Shown: in pieces, positions 33,483 to 44,640 of the stretch | Layout of the letters: each line of letters opens with the position of its first letter | Position numbering within the stretch: position 1 is the first letter of the stretch | Assembly: GCA_963995525.1 (NCBI GenBank) | Contig: OZ023205.1 | Span: forward strand, 45,524,704-45,588,703 | DNA: 64,000 nt | DNA from: Escarpia spicata | Taxonomy: Eukaryota > Annelida > Polychaeta > Sabellida > Siboglinidae | Direction of reading: 5' to 3' | Made by a program: the position numbers and the translations under genes | The notes under the pieces: generated by a model | The model's database searches: none | What the model was told of the DNA's origin: nothing | The model's input: only the letters and a program-made list of their open reading frames with translations

Positions 33483-35770
33483 ACATATAATACTATTATA
33501 GTCTTCCTATATCTGGCTTCTTACTAGTCTTCTTTCTGAGCTCAGCTGCATCCCAGTCTGTTCCCACAAATCACCCACTCCCATTGCTCCTGTAATTTCT
33601 CGGACTAAGTTCTTCTCAAAAACGTTTCACCTTAGTAGTTGCTGTTCTATCTATAAATGTAAATCATTGGTGGTCGAATACTCAAATTCATCATCACTTA
33701 TCAAAATCTGTTATAATTTTTTTATTTAAGGAGTGTTTTAAAAATGCATAAAGGTGTCACAACACTTTTTACAACATCTTGGTCCACTTTGCAAAGCTCC
33801 TCGTAATCCATGTTTGTTCTCCATTAATGTGGCAGGATCAGCAGATATATCCCAAAACTGTGTGGGCCAACCGGGCATGTAAGTTAACAGATGACTGACG
33901 GGCCCCGAGCCCACGGACCCACAGTTATGTCGAATGCTGGGTGTAAAGGGTGAAAACCAAAGGTCCAAGAACAGAACCCTGGGGAACACCACATAAGGTG
34001 GGCTGTGCACCTGAAAATAGTTCCCAATCATTATGGTTTGGTATCTATCAGTTAGGTATGAAGAAAACCACCTCAGAGGTGTGCGATATACGCCATACCA
34101 CTTTGACAAATGTTTAATTAGAAAGTTATGATCAATAGTATCAAAGGTTGAAGAAAGATAAAGTAAGGTCACGGCAATTACTTTACCATCATTAATGATC
34201 CGTTTCAATTGAATGAAATTGTTTATTTGCTAATAGTGACACATTAGTTAAGACATTTGTGCTATTGTAAGACCTTAGATGGCTTGCTACAACGTTTTCT
34301 ACTATTATAGAAATAAAGCAAAATGTTAGAAATAGATCTACAACTGTTTAGGTCTTGTTTAGGGAAGGGTGACTTCTTATAGAACTGGACTGACATGGGC
34401 GTATTTAAAGTCATCAGGGAAACATCCAGAGCAGTGCTGCATTGATGATATTTGTTAGAGGTCTGAGCAATGTACCAAGACATGCTTTTAGCAGTATAGT
34501 CGGAAATGGATCATGAGCACACAATTTATTTGGGAGGACATAAATATTCTCCTCACTTCAACAACTGCTGCAGGTTCAAATGACAAAAGTAGAGAATTTA
34601 CTTCTGGAGTGTCCACATGTACAGTTCTTAAAATTATGACCTGGGGAAGCTGAGCGAATAAGACTGATTTTGAGTGATGTAGCAGGCCACCTGTGTAGAA
34701 TGTTATTGATGCAGTTCCATAACTGACTTCAACTACTGGACTTATTTATGACCATAATAATAAGCTGTGTAGTAATCTGACTTAGCTTTGGTCATTTGTC
34801 TGTTACATAGGTGACATTGTTTAGAATAAAGTGACTTGTCCAGAGGTGAGCGTGCTTTGCATCACACACACTCTAAATAATGACGGAGCCTTTTAGGTAG
34901 CAGTATATTTGACAGTCATCCATGGAGCCGGTGGCTTTTGTGACATAAAAATTTGGATTTCATAGTTACATGTTTGTCAAGTAATGCCTTGAGTACCAGA
35001 CAGTATACTGTTTATGTAAGTCAGATAGGTTTTCTTTTGGGTATGTGATAATGTCAGATTTAAGGATATCAGCCTTTAAAGCTGTAATGTCAATCCTGTT
35101 AATGGTTGTATAAGATATATAGTATTTTAACTATGTCTGAGTTATAGAAATGTTAACATTAACAATGACAGTGTGGTGGTCTCATAACCCATCCGAAACA
35201 GTAGGTGTCTGGATATTGTTACAAGTTGAATGTGTTATCAAGAGGTCAAGCTAGTGGTCATGTATGTGTCGAATAGGTAACATGACATTTCATATCAAAG
35301 GATGAAAGAATATCATCAAAAGCAGTTGTTGTTGCAAAAGGTATATCCAAATGAAGATTAAAATCACCAAGAATCTGAAATTCTGAATAAATGATTGCCA
35401 GATTTTCCAACAGATCCTGAAAGGCTTCAAAGAAATTTGCTGGATGTCCTGAAGGGGGATAATTGCACATAAAGTAAGCGGACAAAGAAGGATCAGAAAT
35501 GTTAACACAAATTGACTCAAAACAACAGTATTCATATTCATACCAGAAACCAACATGACCATCTCGTCCAACTGAACGTGGCAAATGATAGAACGTGTAA
35601 CAAGATGGAGAAATGTTAGCAATACACGCAGCTGTGTCATGTGGCCTGAGCCACACGGCAAGGATGTCTATTTTCTTAGAAATGAGTAAATCACAAAGCG
35701 AGACTGTCTTAACTCAAACAGTTTGAACATTTGTAGTGGCTACCCGAACGTTACACCTAACAGCTGGCCC
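33483..35770 (-). mobile_element. CR1-like LINE fragment, copy B, with endonuclease
   Basis: On the minus strand from 35770: an apurinic-type endonuclease region with RPHDTAACIANISPSCYTFY, then FMCNYPPSGHPANFFEAFQD and ILGDFNLHLDIP (GDFN is the conserved endonuclease motif). A degraded stretch and linker follow, then motif A of the RT with VIAVTLLYLSSTFDTIDHNF. The RT breaks off after motif B, as in copy A. Frameshifts and stops are frequent. 33483-33740 is the non-coding flank shared with copy A. Confidence 0.78.
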
Positions 35771-36200
35771 AGGATTCAGACTTACATCTCCTGCTAGTAG
35801 AACAGTTATTGCAAATTTCAATGTTGGTACAGAACGGGGGATTGACAGCAACTTTCAATTAAAATAAATATCAAGGCATAGTAAACTGTGTAAACACATC
35901 AACAGTGTAGTGTCTTGGGTTGAAAAAATGTTGCGTTGACAACCAACCTTTGCAAAGTAAATGGCTTGCATTAGGTAAAATCATCACTTCTCGAAGCCAC
36001 AGAACAGGATAAAAATAGAACACATAATAGAAATAGTGGTGACATTGTCTTAATGACGCAGTCTAGTGGTCTCAAAAGGTGAATTATTCACATCACAAAA
36101 TCTGAAAGAAGACAGAGAAGATGGAGCACATCATCACGCCACTAAAATAGTGTGGGCCCCAAGTTGGATGATGCCGACAATGAAAGACCAACAATAACCT
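35771..36200. other. No gene seen
   Basis: AT-rich sequence between the CR1-like fragment and LRR module 3. Confidence 0.4.
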
Positions 36201-36209
36201 CAGAACGGA

Positions 36210-37074
36210 ATGATCTAAGAAAATAAGAACACGTAGAAGTCCAAAGGCATGATGGCTTTACCATATGTCAAAGGAGAAAGACTGTTGTACAAGGAGGTGC
36301 ACAAGCCAACATTTGTACAGTGTTATACAATATTATAGAGGTTTTTATAACTGGGCAAGTAATTACAAGTGTTACACTTCTTCTTGCCATTTTCAACAAT
36401 GGTACATATTTATAATTAAAAAATTAGCTACTTTATTATGTCTTTTGTTGTTGTTGAAATGAAGTTTCATTCATTAAAAAAACTGCTACAGGACATACTA
36501 AAACATCGTCATATCGCGTCACCTGTCAAACCACACCTAATTCTCTGAATTAGGAGGGATACGTCTTCACCAAAAAAGTAAATGTTCAGAAATCTGCAAG
36601 CATAATAGGGTTCTAGCAGAGTAGTTGTGGGTCATACCATTTTCTTTGATATTAACAAAAATCACTAAAACAGGCAGAATTCGTTTTGAAATTGTTTTAG
36701 GTACTGTAAAAACATGTGAAAATAATTAATGAAATAAAAAACAAATATAACAACAATGTGCTCAGGACACGTGTAAACAAAGCAATATTTTGTCAAAAAT
36801 GTAACATTCACTTTAACTACAGCAAACCAGAAATAAATCACAACTTCAAATATTGATCAGCATCTAGCAAATATATGTGTATAGGTACATAATAGGTTAT
36901 CCAAGTATTCTTTCTAAAGTCCACCACACAATACCATTTTTAGCACAATGAACCTATCACAAGTTGGTAAATCTTGTGCCCCACTGCATGGTGTCTTTAG
37001 TAAAGGTTTTGTCTCTATGAGCTGGTGAAGAGCACTGTTTACAAAAGGTTTGAACATAAAGAACTAAAACTCAC
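36210..37074. repeat. Intronic block of LRR module 3
   Basis: Paralogous to 6970-7736 and 51590-52345. It contains a short plus-strand open frame at 36265-36462 with no domain. It lies immediately downstream, in minus-strand terms, of the type A exon. Confidence 0.6.
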
Positions 37075-37158
37075 CCAAGTACTTCCATCTTTCGGCACTG
37101 CTGAAGGGCGCATGCTACAGACACCATGGATCTAGCTCCGATCGCACATGACTGCAAG
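37075..37158 (-). CDS. LRR exon, type A, module 3
   Basis: 84 nt, acceptor tttgcag, donor gtgagt, phase 2-2, no stop. Encodes LQSCAIGARSMVSVACALQQ followed by CRKMEVL. Relative to module 4 it has Val for Ala in the helix side and Gln-Gln for Leu-Gln before the final Cys. It follows the type B exon of this module after an intron of 933 bases. Confidence 0.82.
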
Positions 37159-38091
37159 CTGCAAACATACATATTTACTACATTTGGTATATTTTACAAC
37201 AACAAATGTAGAAGTTCATAAAACTGAATTCCAGTCAAATGTCCTGCTCCTGTCCAAGTCACTGGATCATATTTGTCACTTATCAAGTGCAATTGTCTTT
37301 GTTTCACCGCAACGACACTATTGGGGTTATTGCATTTATGCACACAATTTTTATTGTGCTTAATTTGGTGATACCATTTCTGCAAAGTTAACTTAGTAGC
37401 AAGGCAGAAACAACAAAATACTGGAGACTTTGTAGTGCTGATATTGTTTTCACTGAATGTATAAAATAAGTTGTTATTGAATTAAGCAAATTAACAAAAT
37501 GTAGAAATGATGTGCCCTACATATATAATATTACAACAAAAGTAACAACTGTATTTCAGTAATCAGAACCTCTCACAAGAAATTAACATACAATACTAAG
37601 TTATCATATTATTTATGATAATCAAAATCACCCTACACAATTTCATTGCAGTCAGATTGGGGAGTAACTCAGAAAAAAAACACCTATCTGTTCACAGAAG
37701 TCAGCTTAACCTGGGAATGTGCACTCCATGTGTAGTAGTGCCCAGAATCAAGGACGATCCACATTACATTAACATGATCTGAAACTGTGGGTCCAAGCAT
37801 ATAATATATTTCTTATCGATTCCAGTTTGTTGTGCCGATGAGCATAGGTTTCTGATTATTTAGGTATTATAGTTATTGTTATTATTAGTTAGCATTATTA
37901 TTATCGTTATCTGTAATGTATACAAATGACAACAACTACATGATATATGCATGTTAGTACAGTGTTGCAATTAGGACTACCCCCTGGGTAGTCATGTGAC
38001 ACTCACTGCCCTATTGGCCGATCAATTGGCTGTTTACACTTCAAAGGGTTAACTTGTGGCTAATGTCAAAACAAGTAATGCAACCACTTAC

Positions 38092-38178
38092 TATAACTCT
38101 CGTAGAGATGGCATAGAGCTGATGCTGGTGGCCAACGCTTCAGCGGCCTCTTGATCACTCAGGTCGTTTTCATAGAGG
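38092..38178 (-). CDS. LRR exon, type B, module 3
   Basis: 87 nt, acceptor ctttgcag, donor gtaagt, phase 2-2, no stop. Encodes LYENDLSDQEAAEALATSIS followed by SMPSLREL. Compared with module 4 it has Tyr-Glu for Ser-Gln in the concave beta-strand segment and Glu for Gln near the end. All changes leave the frame and the LRR consensus intact. Confidence 0.85.
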
Positions 38179-38654
38179 CTGCAAAGTATTCTTTTATTAA
38201 TTAAAATAACATTATGTGTAGACATTATGCAAAACATAAGTATAAAAAAAATTGTTACATTTACAAATACAGTGTAGAACTGACATGATCTGGACACCCA
38301 ACAAACACAATCCTTATCGCCATAACCAAACATCAAATTGTGTGCAACCATGTGCATATAAACCTGCTTTTGCAACTGGCTTATCCTGTCGTGAATAATC
38401 TCCAAATATGCATTGTGTGGCTAGTTTAAATAATATCCACAAATAGATTGATATAAAAGTGCATATATTGATTTTAATTGTCGAAAGAATTGACTTTGGC
38501 CATTACATCTTGTAACTGGCCAGCGTCAATTACTGGACTGACAGTTATCCTTCAAAACACAGTGCATTTGTTCATTACATGGTTTTTGAGATATCAGTAG
38601 ACCTAGTCGAAAACATAAAGTAAGAATGACATTACATCAATTACATTACTGAGA

Positions 38655-38965
38655 AGTGTGAGAACATCACTATCATCATTTCTCTTTCTGATGGCTATTG
38701 ACTGGACCATGAGAACAGCAGCATAAGGAAAATGGCATACTGTTCACTCTGGGGGAAACTAGAAGAACTAGACTTTGTTGATGATGTGGCTCTTCTTTCA
38801 CACAACCAAAACCAAATGCAAGGAAAACATCACTAATAGAAACAACTGCAGCCACCTTAGAATTAAAAGTGAACAAAGGTAAAATCAAGATCATGAAAAT
38901 GCTTGTAGAAAGGTAGAGAGTCATGATGGACAGAAAAATCTCAAAAAAGTTGAAAGGAAAGTCCT
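38655..38965 (+). mobile_element. LINE RT palm fragment (family R), copy 3
   Basis: Begins at the motif B region in the six-base-deleted form also seen at 4.98 kb (GTGAGAACATCACTATCATC). It carries the box FVDDVALLSHNQNQM, then a single-base deletion. It joins the family B tail through the same junction as the 4.6 kb copy (CTTGTAGAAAGGTAGAGAG), showing that the two chimeras are copies of one event. Confidence 0.75.
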
Positions 38966-38969
38966 AAGA

Positions 38970-39404
38970 GTGTGTGTTACACCGGCATGCCTATATGGTC
39001 TGAAAACAGTGGCGCTGACAGAACAACAACAAAAGAGGCTGCAAATTTGTGAGAACAACTGGGTTAGAAGAATAACAAGAACAAAGAGGGTAGACAGAAG
39101 AAGAACAAATGACCTTAGAACAGAGGTTGGAATGCAATGTAATGTAACAGGAAGATTATTGAGAAGCTGGATTAGATGGGCAGGCCAACTGGCAAGAATG
39201 GATGCCGAAAAAATAGCAAAGAGAGCAGAGGCGGAACAACATAAAGGACACAGGAAAAGGGGAAGGCCACAGTTGAGATGGGAGGTCTGTGTGAGGAGGG
39301 ACATGAGAAGATCAGGGGAGGATGACCGATGGAGAGAGGGAGCGATGGACAGAAGATTATGTAAGGAAAAGACACTGAGAATGGATCAGCTTGACTGTAC
39401 TTGA
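38970..39404 (+). mobile_element. LINE C-terminal tail (family B), intact frame
   Basis: 144 codons open. Starts at CVTPACLYGLKTVALTEQQQ, through QICENNWVRRITRTKRVDRR and LLRSWIRWAGQLARMDAEKI. It ends with a highly basic tail (HRKRGRPQLRWE, then RMDQLDCT). It is the reference for the broken tails elsewhere in the window. The apparent start Met is internal, since the upstream frame is LINE coding sequence too. About 170 bases of 3' flank are shared with 5.73-5.9 kb. Confidence 0.8.
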
Positions 39405-39609
39405 CCCTCACCCCTGTACCCAGGGAACAAGGAGGAGAGCAACATTTTGCGTAATGAATGGAACAGGGTTTCAGTATTTCTTCTCGTTGGTGACTAGTGA
39501 GGTAGGCTGTTTGTCTACTACACATCAATTATTTGCAGAAATTGTCACCTCGCAGCTCAACAGCATAAACCCTTGAAACAACTTACAAGCTACAACTAAT
39601 GCATCACAT

Positions 39610-40385
39610 TGGTTATATAAATCTTTGTCGTGATCATCTGTTCTGAAACCAAGAACTCATACACATTCACACATACACTCATTACACAAAATGTTCTCAT
39701 AGAGTAAGTACCACACAAAAGTTTGGGGACCTAACCATGAATCACGCAATATGATTAACACAAAAATGAGCTGATGGTACACACATTATACGTATAAATA
39801 TCTAGAAGTCATACACATTCACATGTACACTCATTACAAGAAATGTTGTCATAGCATAAGTTCCAGACAAACGTTTGGGTATCTAAACATAAATGGTGAT
39901 GTTATATCATTATTATCGGATAGGTTACCACTATTGCTCATCTTAATGCAATCATTCACAACATTTATTAAAAAGCCATAAACCACAATTAACCAATGAT
40001 AAGCAGTGTTGCCAAGATATCTTTTGAAAATCCATCGTCAAATAGTACCGCAAATTATCGTCATATCCTAAATTAATGTAATATGAATGTTCTATTCTAA
40101 ATGTTACAAATCAAAAGTGGTTTCAAGAAATGCACTATTTTAAACAATGATGATGTCAGTTGTATTACTAAGGAAGTTACTGTATTGTAAAGAATGTACA
40201 ATTGCCTTTTTCAACATACAAAATGTTGATTTTATTTATTATACCAGTACATATCTCGCCAATAATTTTATCACATGCACAACCAACTTATACAGTATCA
40301 ACCAGAATTGAGGCAGGAGTGTGAAACATCTGCATGAAATGGTTTTAAATGTCGGTGGAATTGTGTAATCTTTCCAACTGATCAT
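39610..40385. other. No gene; short direct repeats
   Basis: Two units of about 85 bases (about 39655-39735 and 39805-39890) share ATACACATTCACA..TACACTCATTACA and a conserved tail. The rest is AT-rich with nothing recognisable. Confidence 0.5.
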
Positions 40386-40389
40386 TTTG

Positions 40390-40870
40390 TTAAAGCTGTC
40401 TTCAGGGGTGAGGGTGGCTTGGATACGCCAACAATTTCTTTTATTTCTCTTCCTCTTCTTTCTATCTCTTCCTCCTCATTGAGCTTGTACTACTTTCTCT
40501 AACACCCTTCTCCATCTCCTCGGTCTTTTGTTCTTTTCCTCCATTCCCCTCTCCATCCCTCCAGGTCTCTCTCCACGCAATCCTCCCACCTCAGTCTCGG
40601 TCGCCCTCGTCTTCTTTTTCACTCCACTCTCTGGGCATCTGCATTCTTTGCCATCCGTTCTTCTCCCATTCGCTCCACATGTCCTGCCCAGTTCAACCAA
40701 CTTCTCACCAACTTCTTCTTGAAACTTTCTTTCACACCAACATGGTCCCTCACTCAGCTCTTCCACTTTTCGCTGATCTATTCTCTTTACCCCTGCAATT
40801 CTCCTGACCCAGTTGTTTTCGCACACTTGTAACCTCTCCTGTTGTTTCTGTCATTGCTATAGTTTCTAGG
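40390..40870 (-). mobile_element. LINE tail (family B), copy 4
   Basis: Minus-strand tail with VCENNWVRRIAGVKRIDQRK, followed by a frame change into a Glu/Arg-rich sequence. Unlike copies 1, 2, 3 and 5 it is not followed by family M. Its minus-strand upstream neighbour is family C, read from the other strand, exactly as at 2.57 kb. Confidence 0.68.
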
Positions 40871-41665
40871 TCATACCGATACGAACATATTTAACCTTCA
40901 ACGGCTGAAAGCCAAGAACAAGACTTGACAGCTACTTGTACGAGACCTACTCTTTGTTGATGACTGGGCCCTTATTGCACATTCAATCGCTGACAATTAC
41001 TGGCTGTTTTGCTAAAGCAGCCAGCCATTTTGGACTCACAATCAGTCTAAAGAAAACAGAAGTAATGTTCCAACCAAAGCCTGGAACCAACCATGTACCA
41101 CCAAATGTTACAATTGATAACTTCCCATTAAATGTTGTGGAGAAATCAACGTGGTGTACGCTTGAGCACAAAAATGTGCTGTCATACTGTCAACATTGCT
41201 GTAAGGTTGTGAGGCGTGTACCCCATATCAATGCCATATCAGACGTATAGAGCAATTCCACTTGCGCTGCCTACGGGAGATTGCAGGCATCAAGTGGCAA
41301 CACATGATACCAAACACTAAGGTGATGTACAAATGCAAAATGTTCAGTATCCAGTTTCATATCCAGCGTGCACAACTACGATGATGTGGTCACTTGGTCC
41401 GCATGACGGATGAGCACATACCAAAGGCACTTTTCTACGGTCAACTGAAGACTGGTTCGCGCTCACGAGGTGGGCAATGCAAATGATACAAAGACGTCCT
41501 GAAGGCCATGCTGGAGTCATGCTCCATCCCGTACATGCTCCAATCCATACAACACCTGGTTAGATACAGAAAACAATTGCCCCCTCTGGAGACAAAGAAT
41601 GCAACAGAAGAACGGTCAACCTCTACCCAGATCTATGACCATCTATGACTGTGCCATCTGTGGTC
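40871..41665 (+). mobile_element. LINE RT fragment (family C), copy 2, with 113-bp deletion
   Basis: Matches 2590-3460 closely but lacks 113 bases corresponding to 2848-2960. The deletion ends share the microhomology AATC. The reading frame is lost at the deletion (113 is not a multiple of three). At 41665 the sequence switches abruptly to the 3' end of family R. Confidence 0.8.
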
Positions 41666-42120
41666 AGTGCATTTTTAACTCAAATGTTAAGGCTGTGCTA
41701 ATGTATAGATCGGAAACATAGCGTACTACAAGATCCATACTACACAAGCTCCAGCATTTCATAAACAAATGTCTAAGGAGAACTCTATGGATACGGTGGC
41801 CAGAAACAATCAGTAAGAAAGCACTATGGGAAAGAACCAATCAAGAACCAATCGAACACGAAATCACAAGGAAGTGGAGCTGCATAGGCCACATGCTCAG
41901 GAAACCTGCAACTCACACCACAAGACAAGCACTGACATGGAACCCCAGGGGAGAAGGAAAAGGGGAAGGCCAAAAAACACTTAGCACAGGGAGGTAGAAG
42001 CAGACATGACAAAAGCAGGATACAATTGGAAAGAACTGGAAATGACTGGCCAAAACCTTGTCCGATGAAAAAGATTTGTTGATGGCCTATGCTCCACCAT
42101 GGAGTGAAAAGGGTTAAGCT
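41666..42120 (+). mobile_element. LINE 3' end (family R), copy 4
   Basis: Corresponds to 13069-13503. It encodes CIFNSNVKAVLMYRSET, KCLRRTLWIRWPETI and ALWERTNQEPIEHEI, then HMLRKPATHTTRQALTW. It ends in a region with LVR.KRFVDGLCSTME.KG. Lesions are few, but the upstream RT is absent. Confidence 0.78.
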
Positions 42121-42340
42121 GACAAAAATGTCAACAAACAAGATTTTTCTTACATAAGCTGGTGAACCAATTGGTATTTTTGTAAAGATGTTTCACTTGA
42201 GAACACAAGCCAATTGATATAGTTAACCTGACATTCATATGTTATTTAAAATTGGACAGTTTTTAATAGATATGTCCCACACATGACATGCAGTTTAAAA
42301 AAAAAAAAATTAATGCTCCCTTTTCCTAAACAAGCTTGAT
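42121..42340. repeat. Duplicated flank including the Gypsy-1 empty site
   Basis: Paralogous to 13504-13609 plus 14933-15075. Around 42187-42205 the sequence GTAAAGATGTTTCACTTGAGAACACAAGCC is uninterrupted, where the other copy carries the 1.3-kb Gypsy-1 fragment. Confidence 0.85.
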
Positions 42341-42349
42341 ACAGAACTG

Positions 42350-42450
42350 GAAAATAATCAACTGGGAGGTGCTTCGCAAAGTTTTTCTCCAACATTAAGT
42401 GGAACCATCCTTGCATTGTACGCAGCAGCCAATTTGATTCAACTGGGAGT
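42350..42450 (+). repeat. Single-copy counterpart of the 96-bp minisatellite
   Basis: One unit (CAACTGGGAGGTGCTTCGCA to CCAATTTGATT), bounded on both sides by CAACTGGGAG, a ten-base direct repeat. The flanks match those of the 12-unit array at 15.09-16.25 kb. Confidence 0.9.
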
Positions 42451-43850
42451 CATCAAAACAGAAGCCCTCAAAAAGCAACAGTCATACTGATCCCATCATT
42501 CGGCCCACAGTGACTGATGATCTTCTGGTGAGCTAACAAACAGTTCAACAGCTTGATATCTGCGTACGCCCACCATCTTGCAATTTACAAACCACACTTA
42601 ACTAATGGAGTGAATAAAATACTCATGTTCGCAAAATAAACCGGTATGATATGTAGACATCTGAATGTGATGTGAGTTCGATGAATCATCATTTGAACAG
42701 TTTGGTAATACATTCTTTGGGATTCACAGGTCTCTTGGTGAATTTTACAGAAACCATTATAATGTTGCAAAAATAAAACATTTAGTCATAACCTTGGGTT
42801 GTTTCAGTACATTTGGCCATGGTGCACTGAGATTCGTGTTGGTGAACTAGGCCAGATTGCCTAAATCAACAAGTTGTGGTTTCAGTAACAGGTAAACCAT
42901 TAGTTTGCCTCAGTCAACAATTCAGCAACTAAATTGTGTGTTTGACAACACTGATAAGTTCAGGTGTCATGTCCTAAGTCAACCCTGGTTTGTAGCTGGT
43001 TAGTAAGAACAAATGCAAAATACTATTTCCAATTTTTTTCTTTAACAAATTGTGCTGCCATTAAGATTTGACTCTTTGACTATATGTAATGTAACATGCA
43101 GCCATCAACACTTTGGCACTGTCTACCAAATGCAAAAATAATTTCTTTTCACAATTTAAGAAACTGACTGCATAAATTACTTGATGTGGGGTAACACCAC
43201 CCAGCAGGTAGTATAGAATTAAGACTAGGTATTTTGGCTCATTTGCTGAAGACAGGAGACACAGGTAAGTCTCCGTAAGAGATTTATGATAAGCCAAACT
43301 TTGTGTGCAGCAACACATTAAATATACAATAAATAAACAGTCAATGCATAGCGTATATACTTTGAATAAATACACCGTATTAGTGAATGACTAGGAACCA
43401 AGAACTCACATCATTAACATAACACTAATTAATAATAGTAGTTACTGCACTAAAACCCTGTGTACTCTACGGAAAGTCTGCAATGAGGACGGTATAAGCC
43501 AAAGCAAACCTTGTGTATTACTCTGAACAGGGAAAAGCATCAAAAGTATTTTGTGACAATTAACCTGATTTACAACCATTAACCTAAGTGTTTCATTCCA
43601 GTGAAACTTCACTAGATTCCCGAATAACTTCAATAAGATACACTAGTCAAAAGTACAGAATACAAACATGTGAACTAACCACCTTGTACCAATACAGTGC
43701 AATATATTAAATTAACCTCAATAAGACACCATCCTCAATATCTTAACCATATTAGTACACAATACATGTGAAATGAACCAACACCATACAAAACAAGTCG
43801 ATAGGACTAAACTGACTGAACCATGTGACAATTATTATCAAAAGTAAGAC
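42451..43850. other. No gene; paralogous to 16250-16850 and 20100-20600
   Basis: AT-rich non-coding sequence that represents the arrangement without the 2.7-kb insertion. It contains a single copy of the 257-bp region with a different ~120-base right half (43200-43330). Confidence 0.6.
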
Positions 43851-44330
43851 TCCAGGGTGGTGAAGCGACTGGTGGTGGGAAAGATATTTCTTACTATCCT
43901 CGTACAAAACGTAGGTTTGTCTACTGAGTCTGGGTGGTGCAAAGTGTATAAGTGCATGGTGGTACTTGACCTTAGTTGGTTGTAAGCATTTAGTGATGAC
44001 ACACAGGGAGTTGTTGATCATCAAATTCACGTTTAATGTGTGTGAGTTCCTGGACCACACTGGTGCAATATTCTCCATACTCATATGTCATGGAGAAGTG
44101 TGTAAATATTGTGGTGTTAGGTCCCCATGTCGTGTCAGCAAGTCAACGTACCAGCCATCCAATGATCCAAATGAAGTTACATTTTATTTTGGATTTCAAA
44201 GATTTGTCTCTATGTCAGTGTCCAATTTTACATGTAGCAAGGTAGGGACTGTTTTAGAGGTAAGGCTGATGCCATTAACACACACATTCATTTCATGTTC
44301 ATTTTCTTTGTTACAAAGGTAACACAATTT
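43850..44330 (-). pseudogene. Possible decayed coding region of unknown family, copy 2
   Basis: Paralogue of 20585-21110. The frame containing CTSVVQELTHIKREFDDQQL is retained but stops soon after because of a two-base insertion (CACACA versus CACA). In another frame a 110-codon stretch is open (43752-44084). No domain recognised; could be chance. Confidence 0.28.
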
Positions 44331-44449
44331 TTTTTGCTGAGCTTATGTCACCACTGTCACAGGTAGGCATAGACGATGTTCATGGCTTATGTAAGACCAG
44401 CCCAGATGTAAGGTCGCTATTTGTGCGTTAAACATAATTCATGGTAGTC

Positions 44450-44640
44450 TGTACTTAGACTGGGAAGCTCAGAGATACTGCTTCAGAGCAGCTTTCAAAA
44501 GGTGCAGTCAGTGCCAGGGACACGAGAGTTGCATTGTTTCTGACCTGAGTCAATGTTCACATTAAAAGTGAGTCAACAAGCAACCACACAAACCCGACAA
44601 GAAACCGTGACAGCTGAAAGTGATGTCATCAGGTTTAAGA
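44450..44640 (+). pseudogene. 3' fragment of transposase-like gene, copy 2b
   Basis: Near-identical to 49935-50125, which is the distal end of the second decayed transposase-like gene (frames reading VQSVPGTRELHCF). Only this 3' part is present here, beginning at the GACTGGGAAGCTCAGAGA boundary. The copies continue together into the LRR-module intron sequence. Confidence 0.5.
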
